From contig NZ_LQOY01000226.1 of assembly GCF_002101675.1 (NCBI RefSeq), forward strand, positions 1 through 55,745: a stretch of DNA of 55,745 nucleotides, written 5' to 3'. Within the stretch, counting starts at the first letter, position 1; every line of letters begins with the position of its first letter. Under the pieces are notes generated by a model that was not told the origin of the DNA, searched no databases, and saw only the letters and a list, made by a program, of their open reading frames with translations. Made by a program: the position numbers and the translations under genes. Source of the DNA: Mycobacterium gordonae. GTDB lineage: Bacteria; Actinomycetota; Actinomycetes; Mycobacteriales; Mycobacteriaceae. Shown piece after piece: positions 8,541 through 17,522 of the stretch.

Positions 8541-8912
8541 GTGACAGTGACCGTGACCGCGTTCGCCGCGGTGTTCTTCCTCGGCATGGGCGTCTACGCG
8601 TTGGCCGCTCCGGCCAAGATGATCCAGGTGTTCGGCATCCGGTTGCCAGAGCGAGAATCCCGCTCGGAGGTACGGGCCGTCTACGGCGGATTCGGTCTGG
8701 CAATCGCGGGCGCGCTGGCGTATGCGGCGACCAGTGCAGGCCCGGCACGAACCGGAATCATGATCACCGTCGGGCTTGCGCTGGCGGGCATGGCATTCGG
8801 TCGCATCGTCTCGGCCGTGATCGAAGGCAGAACTCCGTTCTACCCCAACTGGTTCTACTTCGTCGTCGAAGTGGTTGTCGGCGGTGCGCTGCTACTGACC
8901 GCGCAGAGCTAG
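8541..8912 (+). CDS. Small four-helix membrane protein (DUF4267/DUF4345-like)
   Basis: A 123-residue membrane protein with four predicted transmembrane helices (about residues 4-24, 48-68, 72-92, 100-120). It has the RSEVRAVYGGFGL signature between helices 1 and 2 that is shared by DUF4267/DUF4345-type proteins. No enzymatic motif is visible. Its stop codon overlaps the stop of the convergent small gene (8909-8912). Confidence 0.7.
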   Translation: MTVTVTAFAAVFFLGMGVYALAAPAKMIQVFGIRLPERESRSEVRAVYGGFGLAIAGALAYAATSAGPARTGIMITVGLALAGMAFGRIVSAVIEGRTPFYPNWFYFVVEVVVGGALLLTAQS

Positions 8913-9133
8913 CCGACAGCCGGCGGGGTCCCCCAGCATTCGACGACCTCGGCCAGATCCCGAAGCAGCACGTAGCGGTAATCCTGCGCGGCGGCATTCG
9001 CGGTCGACTCCGCATATGCCGCCCTCGCGCCGGCCTCGTCGCCTTCGTAGACAGTTGTCGGGACCGGGGGCACCCCGGGATTGTCGGGCGCGGCCGCTTC
9101 GCCGACCTCCACGGTCCAGGAATGCTCAGTCAT
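8909..9133 (-). CDS. Conserved hypothetical small protein
   Basis: A 74-residue soluble protein, rich in Ala, Pro and acidic residues, ending RYVLLRDLAEVVECWGTPPAVG. The ATG at 9131-9133 is preferred over more distant starts because the upstream extension is Pro/Arg-rich shadow sequence of the opposite strand. It overlaps the end of the preceding minus-strand small gene by 8 bases. No family function is recognised. Confidence 0.55.
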   Translation of the reverse strand: MTEHSWTVEVGEAAAPDNPGVPPVPTTVYEGDEAGARAAYAESTANAAAQDYRYVLLRDLAEVVECWGTPPAVG

Positions 9134-9332
9134 GATCCTCGTTCCGGGCGCACTCGGCCTTGGACCGGCTCTGGCCCGCGGCCCGCCGATGCTCGGTCGC
9201 GGCGTCACTGTGCAGGTCACCAGAGCTGTTGGGCTCGGCCTTGGTGGCCCACTCATGGCCTTCGGCTATCTGCTCATCCAGTTGCGCCGCGCGATCCCCG
9301 GCGGCCGCACGTTCACGTGCTGTGTCCGGCAT
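9126..9332 (-). CDS. Hypothetical small helical protein
   Basis: A 68-residue, highly charged protein (RERAAAGDRAAQLDEQIAEG, HSDAATEHRRAAG) with an amphipathic, coiled-coil-like composition. The ATG at 9332 is the last good start before this conserved-looking core. It is coupled to the next gene by an 8-base overlap. No function can be given, and the call depends on codon pattern and operon overlap only. Confidence 0.45.
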   Translation of the reverse strand: MPDTARERAAAGDRAAQLDEQIAEGHEWATKAEPNSSGDLHSDAATEHRRAAGQSRSKAECARNEDHD

Positions 9333-9401
9333 GTCAGCAGGGATAGCCAGACAACCGCGACCCAAACAGATCCGCGACACCCGATCAGGCATGCTGAATC
9401 C

Positions 9402-10271
9402 GTGTTCGACGCGCTCGACCACGTCATTGTCGCCGTCGGCGACCTCAGCGACGCCACGCGCCGCTACGCCACGCTGCTGTCACGCAGCCCGTCGTGGCGC
9501 GGCGAGCATCCGGGCTGGGGCACGGCCAATGCGCTGTTCAGGCTCGACAACACCTACCTCGAGCTGATCACTCCCCACGGTGACGGGCCGCTGGGGCGCA
9601 CCGTCGCGGCGCGGCTGGATCGACAAGGCGACGGTCCGATCGGGCTTGCCTTCGCCAGCTCCGATCTCGACGCCGCGCACGCCGCACTAGTCGCCAACGG
9701 CCTTGAACCGCCGCCTGTTTCGCCTGGCCAGGGTCGCGACACGGCGACCGGGATGGTGCGGCACTGGCGCAGCGTGCTGCTGCCGGAAGCACGCACCCGC
9801 GGCGTGCTGATCATCGCGATCGAGCACGAGTCCCCGAACCGCCTTCCCGAGGCAGCGCCTATCGGATCCGACAATGCCTGCGCAGATGACATCGTCACCG
9901 GGATCGACCACGCGGTCGTGCAGACCTCGGACGCCGATGCCGCGATCGCGCTGTACCGCGACGGCCTGGGCCTGCGCCTGTCGCTGGACCGCAGCTTCCC
10001 CGATTGGGGCATGCGGCTGGTCTTCCTTCGGGTCGGCGGCGTCACCGTCGAGATTGCCCAGCCGCTGAGTGACGCGACGCTTCCGCCACACACCGATCAG
10101 CTCTGGGGTCTTTCCTGGCGGGTACCGAACGCCGACGCGGCGCGGACGCGGTTGCTGGCAGCGGGCCTCGACGTCTCCGAAGTGCGTCCCGGACGCAAAC
10201 CCGGCACCCGCGTGCTCAGCGTCAAGGACGGCACCTGCGGGGTACCGACGCTGTTCATCGAGCCGCGTTGA
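9402..10271 (+). CDS. Two-module VOC (glyoxalase-like) protein
   Basis: A 289-residue protein starting at GTG 9402, right before FDALDHVIVAVGDL. It has two VOC units: residues 1-140 (DHVIVAVGDL to HESPN) and residues 165-289 (GIDHAVVQTSDADAAIALYRDGLGLR to PTLFIEPR). His residues open each unit and Glu residues near their ends (YLELITPH, VTVEIAQP) are the usual metal ligands. Substrate is unknown. A longer open frame begins at 9081 but the added residues are not VOC-like and overlap the minus-strand genes. The stop codon overlaps the TTG start of the next gene. Confidence 0.8.
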   Translation: MFDALDHVIVAVGDLSDATRRYATLLSRSPSWRGEHPGWGTANALFRLDNTYLELITPHGDGPLGRTVAARLDRQGDGPIGLAFASSDLDAAHAALVANGLEPPPVSPGQGRDTATGMVRHWRSVLLPEARTRGVLIIAIEHESPNRLPEAAPIGSDNACADDIVTGIDHAVVQTSDADAAIALYRDGLGLRLSLDRSFPDWGMRLVFLRVGGVTVEIAQPLSDATLPPHTDQLWGLSWRVPNADAARTRLLAAGLDVSEVRPGRKPGTRVLSVKDGTCGVPTLFIEPR

Positions 10272-10957
10272 GGTCGTGCCGGCGGGTACTCGCCCTCCTC
10301 GCGCTCCTCGCCGTGCTGGTGCAGTGCGCCCGGCCGGAACCGCCCCAGGCGGCCACGACGACGTCTGTCTCCGCGCCATCGTTGCCCGCTCACACGCCTG
10401 CCGGGGCGGTCGTGCAGCCGGTGACCGCCGCCGACCTCGGCGCGAGCTGGCACCCGGGCTGCCCGGTCGAGCCTGCGCAGCTACGCCGAGTTCGTCTCAG
10501 CCACCGGGGTTTTGACGGGCAACCACATGACGGCGAGCTCGTCGTGCACCAAGACCTGGTGCCGGCCGTCATCGACATCTTCGAGCAACTCCTGCGAGTG
10601 GGCTATCCCATCGAGCGGATGCAGAATGTCGACCAGTACCCGGGCGCCGACGATGAACTGTCCATGGAGGACAACAACACCTCAGCGTTCAACTGCCGCA
10701 CCATTCCGGGCACCGGCCGCTGGGCACAGCATGCCTACGGCCGCGCGATCGACCTCAACCCCCGCCTGAACCCCTGCCTGTATTCCAGCGGCAACGTCGA
10801 GCCGCACAACGCGGCAACCTATTTGGACCGCGGCCGCACCGACGCCGGGCTTCTGCACCGCGGCGACCCGGCAGTGCGTGCCTTCACCGATCGAGGTTGG
10901 CAGTGGGGCGGCGACTGGACCACACCGATCGACTACCAGCACTTCGAGCGGCCCTGA
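10268..10957 (+). CDS. M15-family D-Ala-D-Ala carboxypeptidase-like secreted protein
   Basis: A 229-residue exported zinc peptidase of the VanY/M15 class. A short signal peptide (LALLALLAVLVQC) may end in a Cys, though the lipobox is poor. The zinc site is readable: His in QHAYGRAID, Asp in AIDLNP seven residues later, and His in the closing DYQHFERP. Such enzymes trim D-alanine from peptidoglycan stems. Translation begins at TTG 10268, overlapping the VOC stop by 4 bases. It converges on the beta-lactamase-like gene with 2 bases between. Confidence 0.8.
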   Translation: MRSCRRVLALLALLAVLVQCARPEPPQAATTTSVSAPSLPAHTPAGAVVQPVTAADLGASWHPGCPVEPAQLRRVRLSHRGFDGQPHDGELVVHQDLVPAVIDIFEQLLRVGYPIERMQNVDQYPGADDELSMEDNNTSAFNCRTIPGTGRWAQHAYGRAIDLNPRLNPCLYSSGNVEPHNAATYLDRGRTDAGLLHRGDPAVRAFTDRGWQWGGDWTTPIDYQHFERP

Positions 10958-10959
10958 GC

Positions 10960-12462
10960 TCACAGACCCAGCGCCCGGGCCGCCGCCGTCGCCACCTCGC
11001 CTCGCAGGTTCGACATCGGTGGACTGCCCCTGGTGTGAATCGAATTGGAGAGCAGCACGATGTAAGTGTCGGAGCCCGGGTCCATCCACAGCGAGGTTCC
11101 GGTGAAGCCGGTATGGCCGAAGCTGCCGATGGGAAAGACCGCGCCGCGCGGCGCGGACTGCCCGGTGTCGATATCCCAGCCGAAGCCGCGCAGGTTCTGG
11201 CCCGCGATCGCCGGATAGCGCGCGGCGAGCAGCGACTGGTTGCCGTTCGGCCGCTGGGCGAGGGCTTTGCGGGCAGCCTGATTGGCCGCTTCGAGTTGGA
11301 GGGCTGTGTGTCCCGGCTGCTGCGGCGCGGTCATCATCTCCAAAGTCGCTTGTTTGAGCGGGAATTGGCTTGGCCGTCCGGCGAATCGGTCGAGCAGGGC
11401 CTGAGCGAAAATGCTGACGTCGTACGCCGTGGAGAACACCCCGGCGTGGCCGGCCACCCCGCCCATGCGCCGCGCCGTCGTGTCATGCACGGTGCCTCGG
11501 AGCAGGTGATCGAGGTCGGGGTTCTTGTCCGGGTCGGCTCTGCCCTCTTCGTCACGTGCGGTCGGCGCGATGCGCGCCAGCAGGCCCGTGTCCCACGACC
11601 CCGCCGGACAAGTGGCCGGGGCCGCCCCGGGCGTCCAGGCGAGCGCGGACCCGTACGTGACGTGCGGGCCGCACGCTTTGGCCGCCGGAAGGAACCGGGT
11701 GTCGGCCATGCCGAGGGGACCGAAGATGTGTTGCTGCGCATACACATCGAGCGCCTGACCGGTGATCTTTTCGACTAGCGCACCGAGCAGGATGAAGTTG
11801 ATGTCCGAGTAGCGGAAACCTTCGCCGGGGCCTGACTGCAGCGGCGTGGTCAACGCGCGGCGAACGCCTTCGGACCGGTCGGGTCCAGCCAGTCCCCAGG
11901 GGTCCTTGAGTTCGACGTCACCCGGCTCACCCGAGGTGTGCGTGAGCAGCATCCGGACCGTCACTTTGGCGCGCCGCGGATCGCCCAGCGGGTTGAAGTC
12001 CGGCAGGTACTGCTGAGCGGGATCGTCGACCTGTACGTTGCCCTGTTCGTAAAGCTGCATGACGGCCGTGGCCGTCACCAGGTTCTTGGTCAGTGACGCC
12101 AGGTCGAAGATCGTGTCCTCGGTCATCGGCTCGGCGGGCGCCGGCCGGCCGTCCAGGCCGGGCTCGCCGGCGTGCTTGCGCAAGCCGTATGCCTGGTGGA
12201 ATGCGATGGCACCGGCGTGCCCGATCTCGACAACAGCCCCGGGCAGCTTGTCTGCTGCGATGGCATCGTTGATCAGCTTGGAGACGGCGGCGAAGGCGGG
12301 TGCGTCCGCCATTTCGGGCAGCTTCGGTGGCGGCGCCGGGGCGGGGGCGGGCACTGGCACGGCCTGGCCGCCGGCGTTCACCGCGGTGTGCGCCGCAGAG
12401 CCGTGTGAGCAGGCCGGCGCGAACGCCAGCAACGTTGCGAGTGCGATGGCCTGTCGCTTCAC
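10960..12462 (-). CDS. Serine beta-lactamase/penicillin-binding-protein-fold lipoprotein
   Basis: A 500-residue protein of the class C beta-lactamase/esterase superfamily. The signal peptide ends in a lipobox-like LAFAPAC, so it is likely lipid-anchored outside the membrane. A Pro-rich linker (residues 36-50) precedes the enzyme domain. The three active-site motifs are SLTK near residue 128 (nucleophile and general base), YSD near 228 (RYSDINFILLG) and HTG near 452 (GHTGFTG). Members act as esterases, D-amino-acid peptidases or lipases, so hydrolysis is sure but substrate is not. There is no adjacent regulator; the divergent PhyH gene starts 92 bases upstream. Confidence 0.85.
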   Translation of the reverse strand: MKRQAIALATLLAFAPACSHGSAAHTAVNAGGQAVPVPAPAPAPPPKLPEMADAPAFAAVSKLINDAIAADKLPGAVVEIGHAGAIAFHQAYGLRKHAGEPGLDGRPAPAEPMTEDTIFDLASLTKNLVTATAVMQLYEQGNVQVDDPAQQYLPDFNPLGDPRRAKVTVRMLLTHTSGEPGDVELKDPWGLAGPDRSEGVRRALTTPLQSGPGEGFRYSDINFILLGALVEKITGQALDVYAQQHIFGPLGMADTRFLPAAKACGPHVTYGSALAWTPGAAPATCPAGSWDTGLLARIAPTARDEEGRADPDKNPDLDHLLRGTVHDTTARRMGGVAGHAGVFSTAYDVSIFAQALLDRFAGRPSQFPLKQATLEMMTAPQQPGHTALQLEAANQAARKALAQRPNGNQSLLAARYPAIAGQNLRGFGWDIDTGQSAPRGAVFPIGSFGHTGFTGTSLWMDPGSDTYIVLLSNSIHTRGSPPMSNLRGEVATAAARALGL

Positions 12463-12554
12463 GCGATTCCCCGTGTTCGCGGATAGTGATTGAGCAGTTT
12501 CAGCTTAGTGTGGACTTGAGTGTGGACTGAGGTACTACCCGAAGGACGCGGACC

Positions 12555-13415
12555 ATGAACATCGACCAGGAGTCCGTCACCACGCTGGAAGATCTGCGAG
12601 GCGATCTGGCCCAGCGGTACAAGTGGACGCCCACCGGTGGGAGCTCGGTCGAGCGCGCGGTGGTCCAGGACGACATGGCCGCCCTGGCCCGCGACGGCTA
12701 TGTGATCTGGGAAAACCTGCTCAGTGCCGACCAGTGCCGGGAAATCCGTGAGGTGTTGCGTCCTTTGCTGGGGCATACCGGCCGCAACTCGTTCGAGGGT
12801 CGGCGCACGCAGCGCATCTACAGCGTGTTGAGCCGGACGCGGGCGTGCGATCGGCTCGTCGACAATCCGCGGGTGCTGGCGGTGCTCGATCGGTTGTTGA
12901 TGCCGAACTATCTGCTTTCTGCTCTGCAGGCCATCAACATTCAGCCCGGCGAGTCCGCGCAGCTCGCCCACCATGACGACGGGTTCTATCCGGTTCCGCG
13001 TCCGCGGGAACCGTTGGCGGCCGCGACGATCTGGGCGATCGACGACTTCACCGCCGACAACGGCGCCACCGTGGTGATCCCCGGCAGTCACCGCTGGGGA
13101 AAGCGTCGTCCGGGCCCCGACGATCCCACTCGGCCGGTCGTCATGCCCGCCGGGTCGTGCGTCTTCTTCGTCGGCACGTTGTGGCACGGCGGAGGCGCCA
13201 ACACGTCCGCGACCGACCGGCTGGCCGTCACCGCCCAGTACTGCCAGCCGTGGCTGCGACCGATGGAGGCGTTCACCCTCTCGGTATCGCGCGACATCGC
13301 TCGAGAGGTCTCCGACGACATCCGCCGCATGCTCGGCTACAGCATCCACCCGCCGTTCGTCGGTGCGGTCGATGGCCTGCACCCGTTGCGGCTGCTGGGT
13401 ATCGAGGAGGACTAA
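12555..13415 (+). CDS. Phytanoyl-CoA dioxygenase (PhyH) family protein
   Basis: A 286-residue Fe(II)/2-oxoglutarate oxygenase. The iron ligands are visible as His-x-Asp in AHHDDGFYPV near residue 140 and a distal His in LWHGGG near residue 213. The Arg that binds 2-oxoglutarate is in TDRLAV shortly after. PhyH enzymes hydroxylate fatty acyl chains or secondary metabolites; the substrate here is unknown. The amidase gene begins 6 bases after its stop on the same strand, so they may share a transcript although no functional link is evident. Confidence 0.85.
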   Translation: MNIDQESVTTLEDLRGDLAQRYKWTPTGGSSVERAVVQDDMAALARDGYVIWENLLSADQCREIREVLRPLLGHTGRNSFEGRRTQRIYSVLSRTRACDRLVDNPRVLAVLDRLLMPNYLLSALQAINIQPGESAQLAHHDDGFYPVPRPREPLAAATIWAIDDFTADNGATVVIPGSHRWGKRRPGPDDPTRPVVMPAGSCVFFVGTLWHGGGANTSATDRLAVTAQYCQPWLRPMEAFTLSVSRDIAREVSDDIRRMLGYSIHPPFVGAVDGLHPLRLLGIEED

Positions 13416-13421
13416 GCGCGC

Positions 13422-14132
13422 ATGGACGCTACGGCAGATCATGTGAGCCGTCGCCGGCTGCTGTCCCTGGCCGGCGGCCTGGGCTTGACGGCGGCTGCGG
13501 TAGACGCCTGTGCCGGCAGGACCGCCGCTGACCCCGCGCGGGCCGCCTCGGTGCCGATGCTGTGCCGCGATGCATGGGGTGCCCGTCCCGCCCGTCCCGG
13601 CGGGACGCCCCAGACGATCGCCCGCATGACCCTGCACCATGCTGCCGTGGCACTCGGCGACAACCGCAACGCTCCGGCCCGCTTCCGCGCAGACCAGCGT
13701 TACCACCAGGACAGCCTGGGCTGGATCGACATCGCGTATCACTTCGGGGTCGACGGCAAGGGCAACATCTACCAGCTACGCAGACCCGAGATCGCCGGCG
13801 ACACCGCCACCGACTACAACACGGTCGGCCACTTCCTGGTCATCTGCGAAGGCGACTTCGACAAAGAGGCCGTGCCGGAGGAGCAACTTCGCGGGGCGGC
13901 ACAGGTATTCGCTTGGGCTGCAAACACTTACAAACTTTCGACGAGCACCTTGGCGGGCCACCGCGACTTCGCCCAGACCTCGTGTCCAGGCAAGAATCTC
14001 TACGCCTACCTCTCCTCGGGTGAGCTCAAGCGCCGCATCGACGATCTCCTGTCCGCCGGCGGGGTCGACCTTCAGCCGTTGTGCGGATCGGAAGGGGCGG
14101 CGAAGGTGGCGGCCATCGAAGCCGGTAACTGA
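13422..14132 (+). CDS. PGRP-type N-acetylmuramoyl-L-alanine amidase, Tat-exported
   Basis: A 236-residue peptidoglycan amidase. The N-terminus carries a twin-arginine signal (SRRRLLSLAGG) with a possible lipobox-like Cys soon after (DACAG). The enzyme domain has the zinc ligands of amidase_2/PGRP proteins: first His in MTLHHA near residue 69, then His and Cys in AGHRDFAQTSCPG near residues 179-189. The WGARPARPG opening of PGRP domains is also present. It cleaves the muramic acid-alanine bond in the cell wall. It differs in origin and layout from the phage-like LysA gene further downstream. Confidence 0.85.
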   Translation: MDATADHVSRRRLLSLAGGLGLTAAAVDACAGRTAADPARAASVPMLCRDAWGARPARPGGTPQTIARMTLHHAAVALGDNRNAPARFRADQRYHQDSLGWIDIAYHFGVDGKGNIYQLRRPEIAGDTATDYNTVGHFLVICEGDFDKEAVPEEQLRGAAQVFAWAANTYKLSTSTLAGHRDFAQTSCPGKNLYAYLSSGELKRRIDDLLSAGGVDLQPLCGSEGAAKVAAIEAGN

Positions 14133-14191
14133 CGTCAGAGTTCCGCAAGGCGAAGCGGTACCAAGGATCTGCATCGCTCGCCTAAAGTGTC

Positions 14192-16216
14192 ATGGTGACC
14201 GCGGGAGAGCATCCCAGCGCGCAGACTCTGTCCGGCTGCGCGAGTGAGCAATTGCATCTGTCCGGCCGAATTCAGGCCCACGGGGCGCTGATCGCCGCCA
14301 ACCTGCAGGACCGCCGGATTACCTATGCCAGCGCCAACACGGTTGATCTGATCGGTGCGCCGCCGGAGCAGCTTTTCGATGCGCCGCTGACGAGCGTCTT
14401 TTCCCCCGACGAACTGCGGCGGCTGGAGCAGGCATTCGAGCAGAGCGGATACCGTCCTTCGTCGCCCGACCTGTACGGCGTGCGCCTGGCGGCCGTTGAC
14501 GGCAAGGTCGACGTGATTCTGCATCAGGTTGCCGGGCAGCTTGTGGTCGAGGTCGAACGGTCACGCGGGGACGATCAGACGAATCTCGTTCCGGTGCTCT
14601 ATGCCTCGCAGGCGATCAGCGAAGCGACCAGTGTGCCGGAAGTCGAGGCGGCCGTGGCGAGCACGGTGCGGGCATTGACGGGATTCGACCGGGCGATGGT
14701 CTACCGGTTTCATGACGACGAGCACGGCGAGATCGTCGCCGAGGACCGACTGCCCGGACTGGTCCGATACCTCGGACATCACTTTCCGGCGAACGACATT
14801 CCGCCGCAGGCCCGCCATATCTACATCCGCAAAGCGTCACGCTACATACCCGACGTCGACGACGGCGACGTCGCCGTCATCGCCTCCCCGCGGATGGCCG
14901 GCATGGGTCTGGACCTGAGTCACGCTGCGCTGCGCAGCGTTTCGCCTTTCCACCTCGAGTTCATGCGCAACATGAACACCGCCGCAAGCGTGTCGTTCTC
15001 CATGGCCAGTGCGGGGCGCCTGACCAGGCTTGTCTCGTGCACGTCGGAGAAACCCCGGTGGCTGTCACGCTCGGTGCGCCGGTCGTGCGAACTGCTGGTC
15101 CTGCAGGCCAAACTGCAAGTCTCTGCGGCCGAACAGATTTCGAAGTTGAACGATGCCGCGTTGCGGGAATCGGTCCGGACCCGGCTGCGCACCGCGATGC
15201 AAGCCGCACCTGCCATCGCCGACGGGCTGACGTCGGGTTCCGCTGACCTGCTAACGCTCTGTCAGGCCGACGGCGCGGTCGCGTGTGCGGACGGGCAGTA
15301 CCGGTCGATCGGCGCTGCCCCGACCGAGGATGCCGTGCGACGACTCGCCGCCGAGATTCGCGCGGCCCGTCCCCCCAACTCGCCGTGGGCCTGCGACCGG
15401 TTGCCTCACAAGACAGCCGAGTCCATCGGTGCGGCCGGCTGCTTGTTCGTCGCGCTCGCCGGATTCGACGATTTCGTGATCTGGTTCCGGCGAGACCGTC
15501 TGCAGCACCTGCGCTGGCTCGGGGACCCGCACGCTGAATCCACCGGGCTGTTGAATCCGCGAAAGTCGTTCGACACCTGGCTGGAGCGAGTCACCGGCTC
15601 GAGCGTGCCGTGGACGGACGCCGACGTGCAGGCGGCACAACTGCTGGCATATGACGTCGAATCGGCCCAGCTGAGCCGGGCGCAGGCCCGGCTTGCTCAC
15701 CTCGGCCTACACGACTCGCTGACCGGGTTGCCCAACCGCCACCATCTGAGCAATGTGATGGCGACCATGCTGGCCGGAGCATCGTCCACGGACCCGGTGG
15801 CCGCCATCTTCATTGATCTCGACCGCTTCAAGGAGGTCAACGACAGATATGGGCACGAGGCAGGCGACTGTGTGTTGCGTGAGGCCGCACGGCGCATCGC
15901 GGAGGTAACCCGCGCCGGGGCCGACGTCGTGTTTCGGGCAGGGGCGCAGAGCCCGCCCGCGGTCAGGCTGGGTGGTGACGAGTTCTTCGTGCTGCTGCCG
16001 GGCGCAGATGCCGCCGGCGCCGCGCTGGTTGCCGAGCGGGTACGGCAGTCGCTGCTCGAGCCGATTACGATCAGTCCGGATCTCCAGCTGACCATCAGCG
16101 CGTCGATCGGGATCGCGCTGGCGGCGGAGCCAGAAGAGCTGCACCAGCTGCTGAGCCGGGCCGACGCCGCCATGTACGAAGACAAGCGACGCGAAAAGCA
16201 CGTCGGGAGTCACTGA
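14192..16216 (+). CDS. Bacteriophytochrome-diguanylate cyclase (PAS-GAF-PHY-GGDEF)
   Basis: A 674-residue photoreceptor-type enzyme. C16 lies in the context C-x3-Q-L-H-L-x-G-x-I-Q-x-H-G, which aligns with the biliverdin-attaching Cys of DrBphP-type phytochromes. The GAF domain (about 135-310) has the DIP motif at 202-204 and H254 in SPFHLEF. The PHY domain (about 315-490) has the tongue motif PRKSF at 456-460. The GGDEF domain (about 500-670) has HDSLTGLPNR and the intact GGDEF at 594-598, so cyclic di-GMP synthesis is expected. The chromophore-contacting His of most phytochromes (H290 in DrBphP) is Thr (T284). No RxxD inhibitory site precedes GGDEF. No heme oxygenase gene is in the window. 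The ADH gene overlaps its end from the other strand. Confidence 0.85.
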   Translation: MVTAGEHPSAQTLSGCASEQLHLSGRIQAHGALIAANLQDRRITYASANTVDLIGAPPEQLFDAPLTSVFSPDELRRLEQAFEQSGYRPSSPDLYGVRLAAVDGKVDVILHQVAGQLVVEVERSRGDDQTNLVPVLYASQAISEATSVPEVEAAVASTVRALTGFDRAMVYRFHDDEHGEIVAEDRLPGLVRYLGHHFPANDIPPQARHIYIRKASRYIPDVDDGDVAVIASPRMAGMGLDLSHAALRSVSPFHLEFMRNMNTAASVSFSMASAGRLTRLVSCTSEKPRWLSRSVRRSCELLVLQAKLQVSAAEQISKLNDAALRESVRTRLRTAMQAAPAIADGLTSGSADLLTLCQADGAVACADGQYRSIGAAPTEDAVRRLAAEIRAARPPNSPWACDRLPHKTAESIGAAGCLFVALAGFDDFVIWFRRDRLQHLRWLGDPHAESTGLLNPRKSFDTWLERVTGSSVPWTDADVQAAQLLAYDVESAQLSRAQARLAHLGLHDSLTGLPNRHHLSNVMATMLAGASSTDPVAAIFIDLDRFKEVNDRYGHEAGDCVLREAARRIAEVTRAGADVVFRAGAQSPPAVRLGGDEFFVLLPGADAAGAALVAERVRQSLLEPITISPDLQLTISASIGIALAAEPEELHQLLSRADAAMYEDKRREKHVGSH

Positions 16217-17373
16217 AAGTCGATGAGCCCGCGAATATTTCGGCCCTCCCGCATATCGTCGACCGCCTCGTTGAGCTCCTCGAGCCGGTAACGGCGGGTG
16301 ACCAGCTCGTCGAGCTTGAGCCTGCCTTCCCGATACATCGACAACAACATCGGCATGGCCGTGCGCGGGTTCATTCCACCGCCCAGCACGCCTTTGAGCT
16401 GCTTGGCCGACAACACCATGTCGTTGAGCACCAGCGGAACCGGCAACTCGTCGTAGCGACTGAGCCCGGTGAGCACGCAGGTTCCGCCTTTGCGGGTCAA
16501 CATCATTGCGGGCGACAGCAGGTCGGCAGGCACCACGCCAGGGGTCAGCACCACCCGGTCAGCCATCACCCCCCGGGTCAGGTCCCGCACCAGCGGCGCA
16601 GCCTCTTCGACGGACGCAACGACGTGCGTGGCACCGAATGATGGGGCCGAATCACGTTTGAGGACAACGGGATCCACTGCGACGACGTGTTTGGCTCCGA
16701 CGGCTCGCGCACCCTGCACGGCATTCATGCCGACGCCGCCGACGCCGATCACCACGACGGTGTCCCCGGCCTCCGTGCCGGCACCGACGGTTGCCGAACC
16801 CCAACCCGTCATGACCCCGCAGGACACCAGCGATCCCGCGTGGAAGGGAATGTCGTCGTCGATCTTGATCACTGATGACTCCGCGGCCACCAGATACTCG
16901 GCGAACGTGCCCAGCTGGGTCATCGCTGTCAAGGGCTCGCCGCCCAGGTGCCGGCGCGGCGTGCCGTCGGTCGTCATCACCTTCGACACCGTGCCGGCGC
17001 CGAGGTCGCAGAGATAGCTCTGGCCGGACGAGCACCACCGGCAGGAGCCGCAAGCCGGGATGAACGACGTGGCCACCCGGTCCCCGGGCTGGACGGACCG
17101 CACGCCCGGCCCAGCTTCGACCACGACGCCGGCCCCCTCGTGCCCGCCCAGCATCGGGTACAAGTCGGGCACCGGAATCCCGTTCGTCGCCATAACCGCC
17201 GCCAGGTGCTCCCCCGCCACCCCGTCGCCCGTCGCATAGTGGTCATCGGAGTGGCAGATCCCGGCGACCGCCATCTGTACCAGCACCTCGCCGGCCCGCG
17301 GTGGCCCCAAGTCGATCTCGCGGATCTCCCAGCTGCGGCCCGCGCCCGACAACACCGCGCCCCGACACTTCAC
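16210..17373 (-). CDS. Zinc-dependent alcohol dehydrogenase, NDMA/mycofactocin-type
   Basis: A 388-residue medium-chain dehydrogenase. The catalytic zinc Cys-His site is at GICHSDDH near residue 38 and GGHEG near residue 75. The structural zinc site is the four-Cys lobe ACGSCRWCSSGQSYLC near residues 105-120. The nucleotide site is VIGVGGVGMNAVQGA near 205-219. Such proteins carry a tightly bound NAD and use mycofactocin as electron acceptor in mycobacteria; the exact alcohol is unknown. The GTG at 17373 is preferred because the family begins close to the KCRGAVL strand; an ATG at 17418 would add 15 basic residues. The stop overlaps the phytochrome gene's end by 7 bases. Confidence 0.8.
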   Translation of the reverse strand: MKCRGAVLSGAGRSWEIREIDLGPPRAGEVLVQMAVAGICHSDDHYATGDGVAGEHLAAVMATNGIPVPDLYPMLGGHEGAGVVVEAGPGVRSVQPGDRVATSFIPACGSCRWCSSGQSYLCDLGAGTVSKVMTTDGTPRRHLGGEPLTAMTQLGTFAEYLVAAESSVIKIDDDIPFHAGSLVSCGVMTGWGSATVGAGTEAGDTVVVIGVGGVGMNAVQGARAVGAKHVVAVDPVVLKRDSAPSFGATHVVASVEEAAPLVRDLTRGVMADRVVLTPGVVPADLLSPAMMLTRKGGTCVLTGLSRYDELPVPLVLNDMVLSAKQLKGVLGGGMNPRTAMPMLLSMYREGRLKLDELVTRRYRLEELNEAVDDMREGRNIRGLIDFQ

Positions 17374-17522
17374 CACCGCACCCCGTCTCTGTTGACGCCG
17401 ATTGCTGCGGCCGAGCATTCCACCACGGCCAATGAGCCCCCGGACCAGGGACCATCGGCCCTACAGACAACTCCGCCCGGGGCGCATGCTGAATTTCCGC
17501 AGCAACCGGGAGGAGCGCCATC

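Noticed and set aside
12459..13742. Minus-strand frame of 427 codons over PhyH and amidase
   Set aside because: Both plus-strand genes have catalytic motifs; the antisense frame has none.
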